Source: Podocnemis expansa
Lineage: Eukaryota > Chordata > Testudines > Podocnemididae
Assembly: GCA_007922195.1 (NCBI GenBank)
Contig: ML682024.1
Coordinates: 3,476,522 to 3,540,521, forward strand
Direction of reading: 5' to 3'
Length of the DNA stretch: 64,000 bases
Under the pieces are notes generated by a model. That model was given only the letters and a program-made list of their open reading frames with translations. It was not told the DNA's origin and did not search any database. Both the position numbers and the translations under genes were made by a program. Shown one piece after another: positions 37,101-48,920 of this stretch (the first letter of the stretch is position 1; each line of letters begins with the position of its first letter).

Positions 37101-40100
37101 CATTGTCTCCTTAATGGCCCATTAGCGAAGCTCCCAACCATAGTGGGCCCAGGAAGAAACTTGTTAAGCCACTAGGACTTGCCCATCTGACTCAACTCCA
37201 TTTTGATTGCAAGGACTCTGCACAGCATAGGGAAGGACAGAGGTAATAAAAGGCAGCAGCCGTAACTCAATTTTGTCTTCAGTCTGCACCCAACACCCTT
37301 CTCTGGAACTATTCCCCTGAGACTGGACAAAGGACTGAGACCCACCCAAGTGCTGGGTGTATACCAGAGGAAATAGACTAACCTGCAAACTCGAAATTCT
37401 TCAAGGACTTGCTTTCTATTGACTCTAAATTATTTGTATGTATGTGGTTCACTTTGACCTTTTAACATCTCTCATTTTGTTTCTTTTCACATTAAACCTT
37501 TAGTAGTAGTTACTAAAGGATTGGCTGGCAGCGTCGTATTTTGAGTAAGATCCAAGACTATATTGTTCTGGGTGATGTGGCTGGCCCTTTGTGGTCAGGA
37601 GAACCCAGGGGCATCGCTGGCTCCTGGCACACGGGGCCCATGCCTCGAATGCCGGTGCCAGTTTCCCCGGTTCTGGCGGGGCCCTGCCTCTCCTGGTCTC
37701 CAGCTGGATCTGGCTGGAGATCTGGTTCCCCACTGCCCGCGGCCACAGCTGCTGCTCCTGGCCCTGTCCCCAGCTGGGGATCCGGGGCCCAGCCATCCAC
37801 AGCTGTGGCTGCCGCTTCCACCCCCTTCAAAGGCTGGGCAACCCCATGGCTGCGGCTCCTCACCCTGTCCCCGGCCAGGGGCATAGCCTGTGGGCAGGGG
37901 GGCGTGGCCTGGGCCCATGCCCCGTGTCATTCCCTGGGAGACCCTATTTCTTTAAGAGACCCAGTGGAACCAGAGGAACTGATCTGCAATAAAGGGAGCT
38001 GTTTCTATTTTGTTAAGCTTCGTGATGACCACTGTGAGGAATCAGAAGCATGTTTTATTACTGACTGGGAGACCGGGTTAAGTACCACCCGTCAGGCATT
38101 TGGGGATTTGAACCCTGGTTTTGCAGCTTGCCCTGATTTTTGCACATTCAGAAGGTTATCCCAGAAGGCCCCAGTCACACTGGCATAGTCTTGGCAGGAT
38201 CTACAGAACCAGAACATTTGGGTTTTGGGATCAGGACCCCATGCTACTCCTAAATTTTAGTATTTGATACTGAGAGTGTTAGAGGTTATCCTAGCAGGCC
38301 TGGGTCACACCCCCTTTTTCAAGATTATTTATGAATGTGTTGAACATCCCTAGTCCCCATATGGACCCCTGGGGGACACCACCATTTACCTCCCTCCTTT
38401 CTGAAAACTCACCCTTTATTGATGCCTGTTGACTCCTGCCTCTTTTAACCAGTTACTGATCCAGGAGAGCCTTCCCTGTATTCTATGATGGCTTACTTTG
38501 CTTAAGAGCCTTTGATAAAGGACCTCATCAAAGACTTTCTTATAATCTAAGGATGCTAGATCCACTGAATTGCCCCTGTCCACATGTTGGTTTAACCAAT
38601 GTGCCTGGTAGTGGCAGTAGGCTCATTGGCCTGGAGAGGCTGGAGCTTCCAAATCAGCATCATATTAGCTGTCCTCCAGCTGTCTGGGACATAAATGGAT
38701 CAAAATTATGGTTATATCCCACAGTTCCTTCAGATCCCTGGGGTGATACCATCTGGTCCTGGGGACTTACTGCCATTTCATGGAACAATTTGTTCCAAAA
38801 CCTCCTCCACTGGCACCTCTATATGGGACAGTTTCGTAGATCTGTCACCTAAAAAGACTAGCTCAGGTGGGAATCAACCTCACGTCTCAGTTGAAGATGG
38901 ATGCAAAAAATTCATGTAGCCCAGGGATCTCAAACGCAAATCACCACGAGGGCCGCATAAAGATTCGTACGTTAGCTCAAGGGCCAGATCACTGAAACCT
39001 TTTCATATAGCAATATTGCAAATATCAATAACGATAGTGTCATTGCAGCCTGCAGGAAATAACTTTAGGGGGCCACATGTGGCCTGCAGGATGCAAGTTT
39101 GAGACACCTGATTTAGCCTTTCAGCCATGACATGATCTTCCCTCAGGCTTCTCTCACACCTCCATTGTTTGGTGGCCACACTGCTGCATTATCAGCCTTC
39201 TGCTTCTGCGTGACTTCAACATTTTTTGCTGTTTATTCTGGAGTCTCTGTCAGTGCTCTTCTTGGCTCCCTGACTGTACTTTACATGTCATGTGCCAGAG
39301 TTCATACTCCATTCTATTTTTCTTAATAGGGCCTGCTACCACTTTTTAAAGGATGCCTTTTTGCTTCTAACTGATTCTGTTACTATGTTGTTTAGTCACA
39401 GGGCGCTTTTTTATCCTTTGTGTGTGTTTTAATTTGTGGTCTACATTTCCACTAAACCTCTCTTATGCCGGCATAGCAGAGTTCCTGTTTGGCTAGCAGG
39501 GATTTCACTTTTGACACAGCATCTTTAATTCACTTTAACTAAGACCACCATTTCTGTATGGTTTCCCCTTTCTGAAATTAAATGCTTCTGTGTGGGCTCG
39601 CTGGGCTCTCCCCCTGGGGTGTTCAAGTTTATCATGTTACATTCACTGTCCCGGCTCTTGGCCCAGCTCCTGAGCTGTATTTAGGACAAACTTAGGACTT
39701 GCCTTGGCTCTTGTGGCTCCCAGGACAGCCACCCTGAGAAGGAGCCATTCAGGTGTCCAGAATCCTTCTCTCCCTCCCATCCGGGGCTGACATCACCAGC
39801 CTCTTGGAATACGTCTGAGAGTCTCTCTGACCAACCCTGGGCAGGTCCCAGGCATATCCCAGCCACCCTGTTCTCACTGTTCCTGCTTAGTCAGTGGCCA
39901 GAGGGAGGCGCTCCATTTCTGCTCTAGGTCCTTTGACTTTGTATTTCCTTTCATACCCTGGACCCCCGTGACACCCCACTCACTAGCCCTGGGCGATGCA
40001 TTCCAACACCAGGCTGTGCCCCCGCAGCGCGGTGTGAGTGCTTGTCTCTCCCTGCGGCACCATCAGCCGGGGCTGCCGGAATTTCACTGTGTTGGCTGCA

Positions 40101-43100
40101 GGAGAGATGGGGGGAGGAGCATTAGTGCAGAGAGTAGTGTGAACCAGGTACTTGCACCTCCCTCCACATGCAAGGTTAAGGTGGGGGCTCAATTAGGGCA
40201 GGGTACCCCAAACCAGGGGACTCACTGGGATTCCAGGAACCCCCCTGAAGGTCCCCCTCAGAGGTAGAGGAGCCCTGGGGCTGCCCCGATGGATACCAAG
40301 GAAAGGAACTGGGGGAGACAGGACCCCAGTGGAGAGCCCCACCAAGATGTAGGGGAAGGAAATAGCATAGAGACTATGGGGGAGGAGTGTCCCCCCATAC
40401 CAAGAGTGAGACTTGTGGGGAATCACCTGGGAGTTATGCCCAGATGCCTGGGTTCCACTGACCAGTAAGTTAATCTCTGGCCCCACCAACAGTTAACCCC
40501 AGTTCATGGCGGGACCATTAGCATGTATGGAGATGGTAAATATAGCAAACACAAGTCCCTGAGTAACGACCTCCCATCCCAGAGCCAGCTGCATTGCAGT
40601 TTTGGGTCCCTGGGTAACAAGCCCCCAACCCAGAGCCATTTTCCCACTCACTTGGTTTGACCCTCAGTTCCAGGGGCTCCTTCTGGATGATGGTGCGGGG
40701 CCCCAGGTAGTGCGCATGGCAGATGTAGTCAGGACGACTGTCCGTGGCCAATACGTTGGCAAAGTAGAGGTACCCATCCTGGCCCATGCTCACCCGCTCA
40801 TCCTGTACGATGTGAACGATCCCTGCCCATGCCAGCCAAGGTCAAACCAAGAGAAAAAACCCATCTCATTCTCCCCAAGCCAACTAACCCCTACCATGGG
40901 GCCACATCAGGGTCATCACCCTGAGCGGAGACAGGTCCCAAACCCCATTCCTTGCCCCCCTGAGTCAACCCACCACTGTGGAGCCAATGCCTCTAGAAGA
41001 GACAGGCACTAGACCCCATTCCCTGCTCCCCCTGAGCTAGCATCCTGTCATGGGGACAGATCAAGGCCAGCACCTTGAGAGGAGACAGGCCCTAGGCCCC
41101 ATTCCCCACCCCCTGCCACAGGGCTGAATGGGGCTAGCACCCCTAGAGGATTCATGACCTGGGTCCTGCTCTATGGCAGTCAATACTCACGGCTGTTCAG
41201 CCAGTAGATTTTCGGGGGCACGGCACTGAGAGGGGGGTCACAGGGCAGAACCACAGACTCCCCCTCCTCCACCTCAAACGGCGTCACCTTTTCTTTGGGC
41301 CACTGAGGGGTGCCTGTAGTGGGGAGGAAAAGGCTGGGGGGATTGACTTAACCAAAGGGGGGAAGCCCAGGGCCAGGCTGACAGGGGCTGCAGGGCTGGA
41401 GTGAGGGGTACCGCCAGAGCTGGGGGCATGGATGGATTCTCCATGGGACATCTTCTCTCCCCCCAGCTTTGCTCCTTGGGTGAGACGGTGGGGGTGGGGG
41501 TGTCTCAGACTGGAGCCAACGGTGGGGGTGGGGGTGGGGGTGGTGCTGATGGAGAGGATGCAATTACATCACCCTGACACCTCGCTGCCATGGAAACAGT
41601 TGCTGTGGAAACAGGAGCAATTGGCTGAGCTCTGGGGAAATGGGCAGGTAAAAAGGGGGAGCAGGGATGGGCTGGCAGGAACTGCAGGTCAGGAGTGGGG
41701 GGCACTGGCTGATCTGAGGGCAGAACTAGGCTGGCAGGGGGCTGTGGGTCAGAAGTGAGGGGCACTTGCAGAGCTGGGGGCCAGAGCAGGACTAACAGGG
41801 GTTAGGGGTCAGGAGTGAGGGCAGCTGGCCGAGCTGGGGGCACTCACTCTCAGTGATGACGTGGATCTCGGGACCCATGGCTGTGCCCAGCCCGTTGCTG
41901 GCATAGCAGCGATAGGTGCCCTGGTGCCGGCCTGTGTTGCTGTTGTTGATGTACAGGGTCCCCGAGCCCTCGACAACCGTCACCCCAGGCTCCTGATGCG
42001 GGTCGAAGAGGTGCCCATCCTTTGTCCAGCGGAACCTGTGGGGGAGGGGGAGGGTTTGGGGGTCCTAGGGGACTGGGCAGGGAGGGGTAAGAGGAGGTGC
42101 CCAGATAGGGGAAGAGGTGCAGGGGAGGGGGCCCCGGGTGGGGAGCAGTCTGGGGATGAGAGAGGGGTCAGGTGGGGCCCATACTCACGTAAGGGGTGGG
42201 TTTCCAGTGGCCTCACACTTCAGCACGATGTCATCACTGGGGAACGCGACCACCCACTCTGCCGGCTGCTCTGTCATCTCAGGGGGGCTGCAGCACTGGG
42301 AGTGGGAGTGGGGCTGTTACAGAAACTGAAGACCCAGGTCTGTCCTTTCTCCCAAGCTTTTCCCAATCCTCATTTTCCCTCCTTCAGTTTCATCCAGCCT
42401 TCCTCCTCAGCCACCCATTTCCCCTTCCCAGCCCCAAATTCCCCTCGAGGGACCAGACCCCACCATCCCTGCTTTGACAGACAAAGAGCCATGGAGGATC
42501 CCTGGGAAGAGAGGGTAGGGCCCCCTTATTGACTCTGGGTCAGTGACATTGGGAGGGCCATGCTAGGGTGTGACACTGGACCCCAAGACCAGCCCCCCAG
42601 CTTGCCCTGCCACACCCTTGAACTCACGGTTGTGGTCATCATCTGCAGTGCCCGGGAGCAGGGGGAGAGAGAAAGAATTGTTACCACATCGCCCAGGCCC
42701 AGTGCTCTTAGCGTTGAGGAAATCATGGCCTAGTTCAGGCAGGGGGAAGCAGGCATGGGGTACAGAGGCAGGCAAGTGAGAATGAGGGCCATGCTGGTCT
42801 GAGTGTGCAAAGTGTGTGCTTTCAGGAGAAAGGGACAGCAAACAGAAGTGGGCAAGGAAAGCCAGCTGCAGCGTGTCCAAGGTTGCAAGGTGGAGGGACC
42901 CGGGGATTTGGGGGCCTGAGGAACCCAAAAAGCACTGGGAGTTGTGTACAAGTTTTCAGAGTGAAGCAAGTTTGCTAGAGGAATGTGTGTGCACACAGGA
43001 GTGAGTGGCAGGTGGGATGCATAACAGGGAGTAAGAGTGAGTGTGCAGCACAGAGTGTGAGGGGCAGGGGAGAGGGCTTAGGCTGCAAGGGAGTGATGTG

Positions 43101-43551
43101 GGTTGTGCACAGGCAGGGAGTGAGTGTACATGACAGCACAGAGGAGTATGCAAAGTGTGCCAACCACTCTCCCCTTATTAGACCCACAGATCCCAATGCA
43201 GAAACACTCTCCACTTGTGCAAGCACCGGGCAAATGGTGCTGGCTGTAGCTACTCCCATTGCAACACTTGAGCCCTGTCCATGGTGCTGCATGTAGCCAC
43301 AGTACATTGCTACATCTGAATCCTGTCCATGGGTCCAGCTGTAGCTACAGGTTGAAACTTGGACTTTATTGTGGCAGGATAATGAGGGGGGTTCCACCAC
43401 CCACGGGCACAGGATTGTACCAGTTCTGGATTAAAGCCCCCCCTCCCAAGCCCAGCCCCAGCTACTCACATTCCTTGGGGATGGTGAGGGGCTCAGCCAG
43501 GGCCAGAAGCAGGGCCCAGAGCTGGAGCAGCCAGCTCCACGCTGGAGCCAT
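25108..43551 (-). CDS. L1CAM: Neural cell adhesion molecule L1 (frame broken at three homopolymers)
   Basis: 28 coding exons on the minus strand: 43470-43551, 42628-42642, 42189-42287, 41848-42035, 41191-41313, 40652-40822, 39984-40095, 35645-35829, 35380-35511, 34933-35076, 34524-34635, 34186-34352, 33939-34098, 33647-33771, 33448-33549, 32851-33048, 32700-32770, 30380-30603, 30093-30208, 29682-29899, 29306-29428, 28975-29148, 28669-28791, 28425-28589, 27982-28113, 27345-27417, 26985-26996 and 25108-25336. The order is signal peptide, six Ig domains, five fibronectin III domains, one TM segment and a cytoplasmic tail with ankyrin-binding FIGQY. All exon phases agree once single-base changes are allowed in C/G runs at 29782-29789, 30529-30536 (one too many each) and 42282-42287 (one too few); the total is then 1257 residues, as in human. 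L1 mediates axon growth, fasciculation and myelination through homophilic and integrin binding. The human Ig6 RGD is absent (WWRDG here). Confidence 0.95.
25430..26010. repeat. Degenerate TGCA/GTGTGC-rich minisatellite in the last L1CAM intron
   Basis: Irregular 'gtgcaaggtgca'-, 'caagacagtg'- and 'tgtgcatg'-like words fill about 580 bp. Similar composition occurs at 42770-43160 in intron 1-2 of the same gene. Confidence 0.5.
26836..26931. repeat. Near-perfect 96-bp hairpin made of two head-to-head repeat ends
   Basis: Left arm 26836-26883 and right arm 26884-26931 are inverted copies with no spacer and two mismatches in 48 bp; the centre is tttaaa. Each arm is the same terminal sequence seen once at 12671-12770. 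It lies in the L1CAM intron about 53 bp beyond the RSLE microexon donor. Confidence 0.9.
26985..26996 (-). CDS. L1CAM: L1CAM RSLE microexon (12 nt)
   Basis: Twelve bases, atccctggagag on the minus strand, are bounded by ACACAG and GTAAGC. Inclusion gives GEY-RSLE-SDNEEK; skipping gives GEY-SDNEEK in frame. In mammals this neuron-specific exon creates the YRSL sorting signal recognised by AP-2. A strong hairpin follows downstream. Confidence 0.9.
29782..29789 (-). other. L1CAM frameshift, third FNIII domain
   Basis: Eight C on the plus strand where seven would join the two halves of the domain (QARLGG to [11 protein letters not shown]) and the following STPEG linker. Confidence 0.8.
30529..30536 (-). 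other. L1CAM frameshift, second FNIII domain
   Basis: Eight C on the plus strand where seven would join [10 protein letters not shown] to RWSEETVTS and then [15 protein letters not shown]. Confidence 0.8.
30604..32699 (-). other. L1CAM intron within the second FNIII domain, no other gene seen
   Basis: Holds a short (CA)n tract at about 30894-30913 and degenerate repeat-like sequence. No conserved exon. Confidence 0.5.
33106..33139 (+). mobile_element. CR1 3'-end fragment
   Basis: 'tcatgaggtcccttccaacc' followed by 'ctatgatttgatta' matches the 3' terminus of the CR1 copies at 54640-54687 and 62080-62113. Confidence 0.6.
35830..36039 (-). other. Start of the 4.15-kb L1CAM Ig3 intron
   Basis: Non-coding DNA before the LINE remnant that fills most of this intron. 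Confidence 0.4.
36890..38300. mobile_element. LTR-like insertion in the LINE (candidate solo LTR)
   Basis: The block interrupts the LINE homology and has a TATA/poly(A)-like 'ggtaataaaaggcagc' near 37230. A GC-rich segment at about 37610-37940 is inserted in it. No retroviral coding frame is seen. Classification as an endogenous LTR element is tentative. Confidence 0.35.
38922..39110. mobile_element. hAT-type miniature element, copy 1
   Basis: Termini 'cagggatctcaaac' and 'gtttgagacacctg' are inverted repeats. Flanking 8-mers atgtagcc and atttagcc match at seven of eight positions. The interior is closely similar to 62380-62567. Confidence 0.8.
41380..41840. repeat. Intronic minisatellite, reverse orientation copies
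   Basis: Several copies of 'ctgtgggtcaggagtgaggg' followed by 'gcactggc' and 'agagctggggg' lie in the L1CAM intron between 41314 and 41847. A short G-rich (gggggt)n tract occurs near 41520-41545. Confidence 0.6.
42282..42287 (-). other. L1CAM frame discontinuity at the third coding exon
   Basis: With the acceptor at 42288, six C at the exon start leave the frame one base short of that set by the signal exon and the microexon. Seven would join them. No alternative acceptor upstream restores the frame. Confidence 0.55.
42628..42642 (-). CDS. L1CAM: L1CAM YDDHN microexon (15 nt)
   Basis: Fifteen bases are bounded by CTGCAG and GTGAGT. With the split codon they encode Y-D-D-H-N, the position and length of the mammalian neuron-specific YEGHH microexon at the L1 N-terminus. 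It can be skipped without changing phase. Confidence 0.85.
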
Positions 43552-45222
43552 CCTTGCTGGGGCTGGGGCCCCTTGACCAGCAGTGCTGGGGGCTGTGGGT
43601 TGCTCCCTGTGCCTGGGTAAGAGGAAAAGGCTGTCACTGAGGTAGAGCCATGCAGCCACTTCTGGAACTGAGTGCCATCACCCCTCCCCAAATTCCTCTG
43701 CCATGTGCCCCCACCCCCAACTCACCAGACAATTACTGGGCTAAGGGGCTTATCATGTTAACCCAGCAGGATCCCCCGGCCCTTTTCTCCCCCCCCCCAC
43801 AGGTGACAGACGGATGGACACGAGAACAGATGGAAAAGTGCTGGTAAGGATGGAAGGGATATGAATTATTAATAGGGAGGTGGAGGGGGAGAGAGAGTGA
43901 GGGGGGAAGGATGCCCCTCACTCCCCACCCACAGCTCTTGCTCCATGGCCCTGCCCCCCAGCTCTTCTGGTGCCCCTCAGCCCTGACCCACAGCTCCCTG
44001 TCAGCCCAGCCCAGCCCATCCCCCCACCCCTCGCTCTGCTGCTGCTCTGCATAGCCCCTGACAGCTGTCTTTAAACATCCAGCCACAGGGTTGGGATGGG
44101 CTGTTGGCTGGCAGGGTGGGATGCTGGGTGCTTGCCTACTAAGGGGCAGCAGCTCTACCCAGAGTTAGGGCAGTAAAGAACATGGAGCAAATCCCATCGG
44201 TTAGGAAGTCAGAGGAGGGGAGTGGGGGTCTAGTGGTCAGAGCCTGAAGGTTGGCTCTGGATTGGGATGAGAGGAGGCAGCCAGTCCCACAGACCTAACA
44301 CAGGTGGGTGGCAGCAGGATTCCTGCAACCTTCAAGCCCTGAGTCGAAGTTGGCACCAGTCTGGCTGCAGGCACTGGGCACCCCCCTGGGCTGTCATGTC
44401 CCAGAGACAGCTGGGACTGGAGCACGGGAAGGGTAGTGACTGCAGAAGTGACATCACCCAGCCATGCTGGTGCCCCCCCCCACACTCCTGACCCATAGCC
44501 CCTGCTAGCCCAGCCCTGCCAGTGACCTTCACTTCCAACCCACAGCCCTTGCTAGACCTATGGTTAGTTCCTCTGGAGAAAGCTATCCCAGCAGCTGGAG
44601 GATTAATGAGACAAGGGACACAGCCCGCCATCAGCCCCATGCAGAAGGAGGGGAGCAGCTGATGACCCTGCTTTGGGGATGGTCCCCAAGCCTCAGACAT
44701 GAAGAGAGACTCCATCCACAGCCAGTCCCAACCCCCAGGGCTGATTGGGGCAGCACCTCCTAGACAGAACAGGCCCCACCCTCATCCCAACCGACCCCAC
44801 ACTGGTCAGCCCCTCTGCCCCACAGCTGGGAACATATGGAGATTTCACTGACTCAAGAAGTGTCACTAGGGAGTGCTGAGGGGGCAAGGCAGGATGCAGA
44901 GGGACTGGGACTGGGGTTGACTAGGCCTTTCTTGGTGCTGGGTGCTGTGCAGTGGGTGCAAGAGCTGGGCACCACCTGAGCGGTGCAGCAAAGGGTGATG
45001 TCTGCAGTGTGTTGGATGGTACAGGGGGGTGTGCAGGGACAGGGTGTGGCAGGGTGTTGTGCAGTGGAGGTTGCCTAATGCAAGGTGTGGGGTGTTGTAG
45101 GGTGTGTCACATGTTGCGAGGTGGGTGTTGCTCATTGCAGGGGACACACTGTTGTGGGATGTTGCGGGGCATTGTCTGTTACCAGGTGTCCCTGAGTGCT
45201 GTGAGGTGGGTGTTGCCTGTGC

Positions 45223-45232
45223 NNNNNNNNNN
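45223..45232. other. Assembly gap (10 N)
   Basis: Ten N inside a degenerate G-rich repeat. The true gap length is unknown. Confidence 0.98.
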
Positions 45233-47457
45233 GGGCAGCAGTGGGCTTTGGGCAGTGGCCAGGCAGCATCAGGGCACAGTGTCCATTGTGCAGGCTGTTG
45301 TTGTCTGTTGTCCCTCCTCCCACCCCCCACACAAGATGCTGCCTCCTGCATTTCCATGGCAACTGAGATAATGGTCCATAGTCACCTTGACCCCAAAGGG
45401 AGAAAGGCAAAAACCCAGGTGTCCAGGCTTGCAGCCTACACCCCTCCCAGAAGACTCTGCCCCATGATGGGGTGTGGTGGCTCCGTGGCACGGTGGATGG
45501 TCAGCAAAGGGTTAAGGGCTGTGAATTCTCCATCCCCCCTTTGGAAGGACACAATGCAAATCTCAGCATCAGGGAAATGACATCGAGAGCCAGGCAGGGT
45601 GGGGCAGGGTAGGGTGTGCCTCGATCCTGACCTGCAGCCCCCAGGAGTGCAGAGATTGGATGAGGGGAGCAGAGAAGCCGGACCTGGGGCCAGGGATTTC
45701 GCTAACACTCCCCATACACCCCCCCCTTAGACCCTTCCTGAATTTTCCAACACCCCCCCAGTTGTCAGCTAGTAACAGTTACACCAATTTAGTGAGCACC
45801 TCAACACCTCTTCCACACCTCTCCCTACACCACCCTATTTTCAATTCCTGGGGAGAATATTGCCCAGGGCCCCCTCTCAGCCCATCCCCCACTGGGCAGG
45901 GCAGAGTCACTCCAGTACTTGGGGGGAAGGGACTTGAAAACGAGCAGGAGGTGAATGGGGGGGCAAACGGCAGGTGCTCACACAGTGATGCCCCCTACTC
46001 CACCAGCCCGCTCCCATCCCATAGCAAGGGGTGAACCCAGGTATCCTGGCTCCCAGACCTGTGTACAGACAGTCAATATGGACCCTGGCATCTGGGGCAG
46101 GGGGGAAGGTACTGGATTCCAGGCAGGGGCAAGGTCTGACCCCTCTGGAGGGTCACTCTGGGGAGACAGAGCTGGGGTGGGGCAAGTCCAGGGTTGGGGT
46201 TAGAGTGAGGTGGAGGGCGGAAGCCAGGATGCCTGCAGAGGCGGCCTTTGAGGTAGGCAAAGCAGGCACATGCCTAAGGCCCTGATCAGTAAAGGGCCCT
46301 GTCACCTGTTTCATCTACCCAAAAGCCCTATCTCTTGGTTAGCAGCACAAGAAGGAGCTGACCCTGGGGCCGGTGGTGGGGAGCCAAGCTGCAGGGATTG
46401 GGGCAGGGGATGCAGAGAGGGGGTTGGGGCTGGAGAGGGAGCCAGGGCCAGAGAGCCAGGGCAACAGAGGGGGTATCAGGTTTGTGGGGAGGTTACCGGG
46501 GCAGTAGGGAAGAAGGAAGGGTGACAGGGAGCTGAGGCTGCAGCGGGTGGGCCATGGGGACATATACGGGGCCCTGCAATGGGCCTTCTTCTAGGGCCCC
46601 CGGTTTGCTTATGGCTGCCTCTGGATGTCTGGGTTCTCCCCACTCTGGGTGGGGAGTGGGGGCTGGGAATCAAGCCTCCATGCAGCTGGGATTCCTCTCC
46701 CCCAGCTCTGGGGCTCATTTCCTGCTTCCCTCACCCCTCTGGAATCCAGCCTGACACCCAAACAAGGCCCTGCTTGTGTCACACTGCCCTGCCCCACCCC
46801 TACACTTCCGCTGTCAGCACAAGGCCAACCCCAGGCCCAGGCCTCACATCCCTACAACAGGGTGCTTGACGGGGCCAAGCTGGGGGGGCAGGGCCTGGGT
46901 AGCAGGGGCTGTGGGTCGGAAGGGAGTTGTGTCCTAGGTGTCAGACCACAATATTCTGTTCCCTGCCCTTGACAGGCCCCCCCAGTAGAGCTACTCAGGC
47001 TGAACAAGAGTCCCCCCCCCAGGCCTGCCCAGTGCTTAGCCCCAGAGGGATGGGGTGTGGCTGACTCTGTGGGGGTAGAGAAGGGACATGGGGGGGTTCA
47101 TCCCTTCTAGGGGGTGCTGGCTCTAGTCCAGCCCCACAGTGGGGGATGGGTGGCACAGAGGTGGGTGGTGGTTGATGGGTTTGGGGGGGAGTCAGGATTC
47201 CTGGTTTCATCTGGCCGTGGTGGAGTGCAAGGGGAGCCAGGACTGCAGGGATCCTGTGTTACATGCACAACAGTAACCCACATAGGCTTGGCTATAAAAT
47301 AGAAAAAACAACTCATTTCTATCTAATATGGTGCCCCTTAAAATCTGGTGTCCTAGGTGATCACCTAGTTGATGTATATGATCAGGCCTGCCCTAGGCAC
47401 AGGGCACCCCACAACCAGAACAACCCATGCCCCACCCTGCCTTGTCCTGGGTGGTGT

Positions 47458-47503
47458 CCCCCCCCCCCCCCCCGGGGCGGGGGCCCGGGGGGGGGGGGGG
47501 GGG
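47458..47503. repeat. Poly-C/poly-G inverted tract
   Basis: A run of 16 C is followed, across a short G/C spacer, by 17 G. It can fold into a GC hairpin, and each strand can form a quadruplex or i-motif. Confidence 0.85.
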
Positions 47504-48169
47504 TTGGCAGCCTAGTTGCCGGGATTCTCTCCTGGCTCAGGGAATGGGTTGGGAACTGTAAAGACTGAATTAGGGGTGCAAATGATCCCTGATTCTGGGT
47601 GAGTCTCCTAAGTCCTCCATTCGGACTCCAAGACATTACTGGAAGCAGGAGCTGCAGGTTGGGAGTGAGGGACACTGCAGAGTTGGGGGGGCCAGAGTCT
47701 GGCTAGCAGGGGTGAGGGGTTGGGAGCTAGGGAGTGGGGGGGGTCACAGTCAGTCTGGCCCCCATGTATTCCCCCCATTCCCTTCCTGACTCCCAGCCCC
47801 CTGGCTGCAGGGCTGTGTCTCTACAATGCCCCCAGACTCTCACAATTTTGCAGTGCTGGGGTGGGTCTGTCTCTCCAGCTCCCCTCCTCCCAGCCAAGTG
47901 CTGGACTTGGGAGAAGGATCGTGGGGGCAGGAAATGTGGGGATTATGGGTGGTTGTATGGGGCTTTTGGGGATTTCCTCATCTCTATAGCACCCTGGTAC
48001 AAGGCCCCCCCAGATACAGCCCTATGCCCCTGTCCAGACAGATAGATGCACTACCACAGGTGCCCCTACCCCCAGATGCACAAAGGCCGTGCCCAGCCCT
48101 GGCTCCCGCCCAGTCTCCTTCCACAGGCAGCCTACACACAGCACACCAGGCACAACACCTAACACACCA

Positions 48170-48450
48170 ACTACAGGCGAGACGCCCAACATGTCCCCAC
48201 AAACATACCATGGATGCGAAATGCAACTCACAATGGACATGCAACACACCCATCTGGGAAGACGGAGCGGACACATGACACACCCAACCTGTGACACATT
48301 ACACCCGGAATCGGGGAAACACAACCTTTGACGTGCAGCATCCACACAACGGGAGCCACACGATATATGACACACGACACACACCAAACGGGGAACACAC
48401 AACCCATGACACCAACACACAAGAAGGGACATGCGGCACACCCAGCCTAA
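48170..48450. repeat. Degenerate ACAC-rich minisatellite
   Basis: Irregular repetition of words such as 'gacacacccaacctgtgaca' and 'cggggaacacacaaccc'. No coding signal. Confidence 0.5.
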
Positions 48451-48499
48451 AACACCCAGACACAACCTGCTCCACGCAGGGACCCGCCCCACCAGCCCC

Positions 48500-48920
48500 C
48501 CAACTAACCACATCGGAGCCCCCAGTCCTGCCCCGCCCTGACACCCCGTTATCCCGCCGCCCACCCCCAGGACGCCCTCAGCCCCCCAGACCCCGGCGGA
48601 TCCCGGTGCCTTGGGGACAGCAGAAGAGCCGCACAAGCCGCAGCCCCTCGACTAGCAACTAATCCAGGGGGACCCCCCCCAGCCCAGCCCAGCCCTACCC
48701 GGCCCCGCCGCCCCTACCTGCGCCCGGACTCGATCCGCTCCCCACTGCGGCTGCAGCGACTGTGACATAATCCGGAGTCAGACCCCGCCCTCCCACCGCC
48801 CCTCCCCGGCGCCGGGATTTGGGGGGGAGATGCCGGGAGCCAAGAATCCGGGGTTCCTCCCTCCCCGGCTCCGGAAAGGAAGCGGGGGCTGGGAGCTAGG
48901 ACGCCTGGGTCCCCTGCCCG
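48500..48920 (-). promoter_or_regulatory. CpG-rich candidate L1CAM promoter and non-coding first exon
   Basis: A GC- and CpG-dense block lies about 5.2 kb upstream of the L1CAM ATG. On the minus strand, CGCAG|GTAGGG (exon end 48718) is a good donor preceded by an ATG-poor leader with a 'ttatgtcac' CRE-like word near 48765. Assignment to L1CAM rests on orientation and position. Confidence 0.45.

Larger units (their letters stand above)
36040..39740 (-). mobile_element. Decayed CR1/L2-type LINE, split by two later insertions
   Basis: Minus-strand frames carry fragments typical of a non-LTR reverse transcriptase C-terminus, such as [33 protein letters not shown] and [11 protein letters not shown]. 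The remaining reverse-transcriptase and endonuclease parts resume after about 38310 with many stops. The LINE is interrupted by an LTR-like block (about 36890-38300) and by a hAT element (38922-39110). It is inert. Confidence 0.65.
43552..48717 (-). other. L1CAM 5' intron (presumed), no other gene seen
   Basis: The stretch holds C-rich minisatellite copies (43910-44010, 44485-44545), a tRNA-like SINE fragment near 44223, a degenerate 'tgttgc..ggtg' array at 44930-45330 and the assembly gap. A C/G hairpin tract and a degenerate ACAC-rich array also lie here. No conserved exon is visible. Confidence 0.5.
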
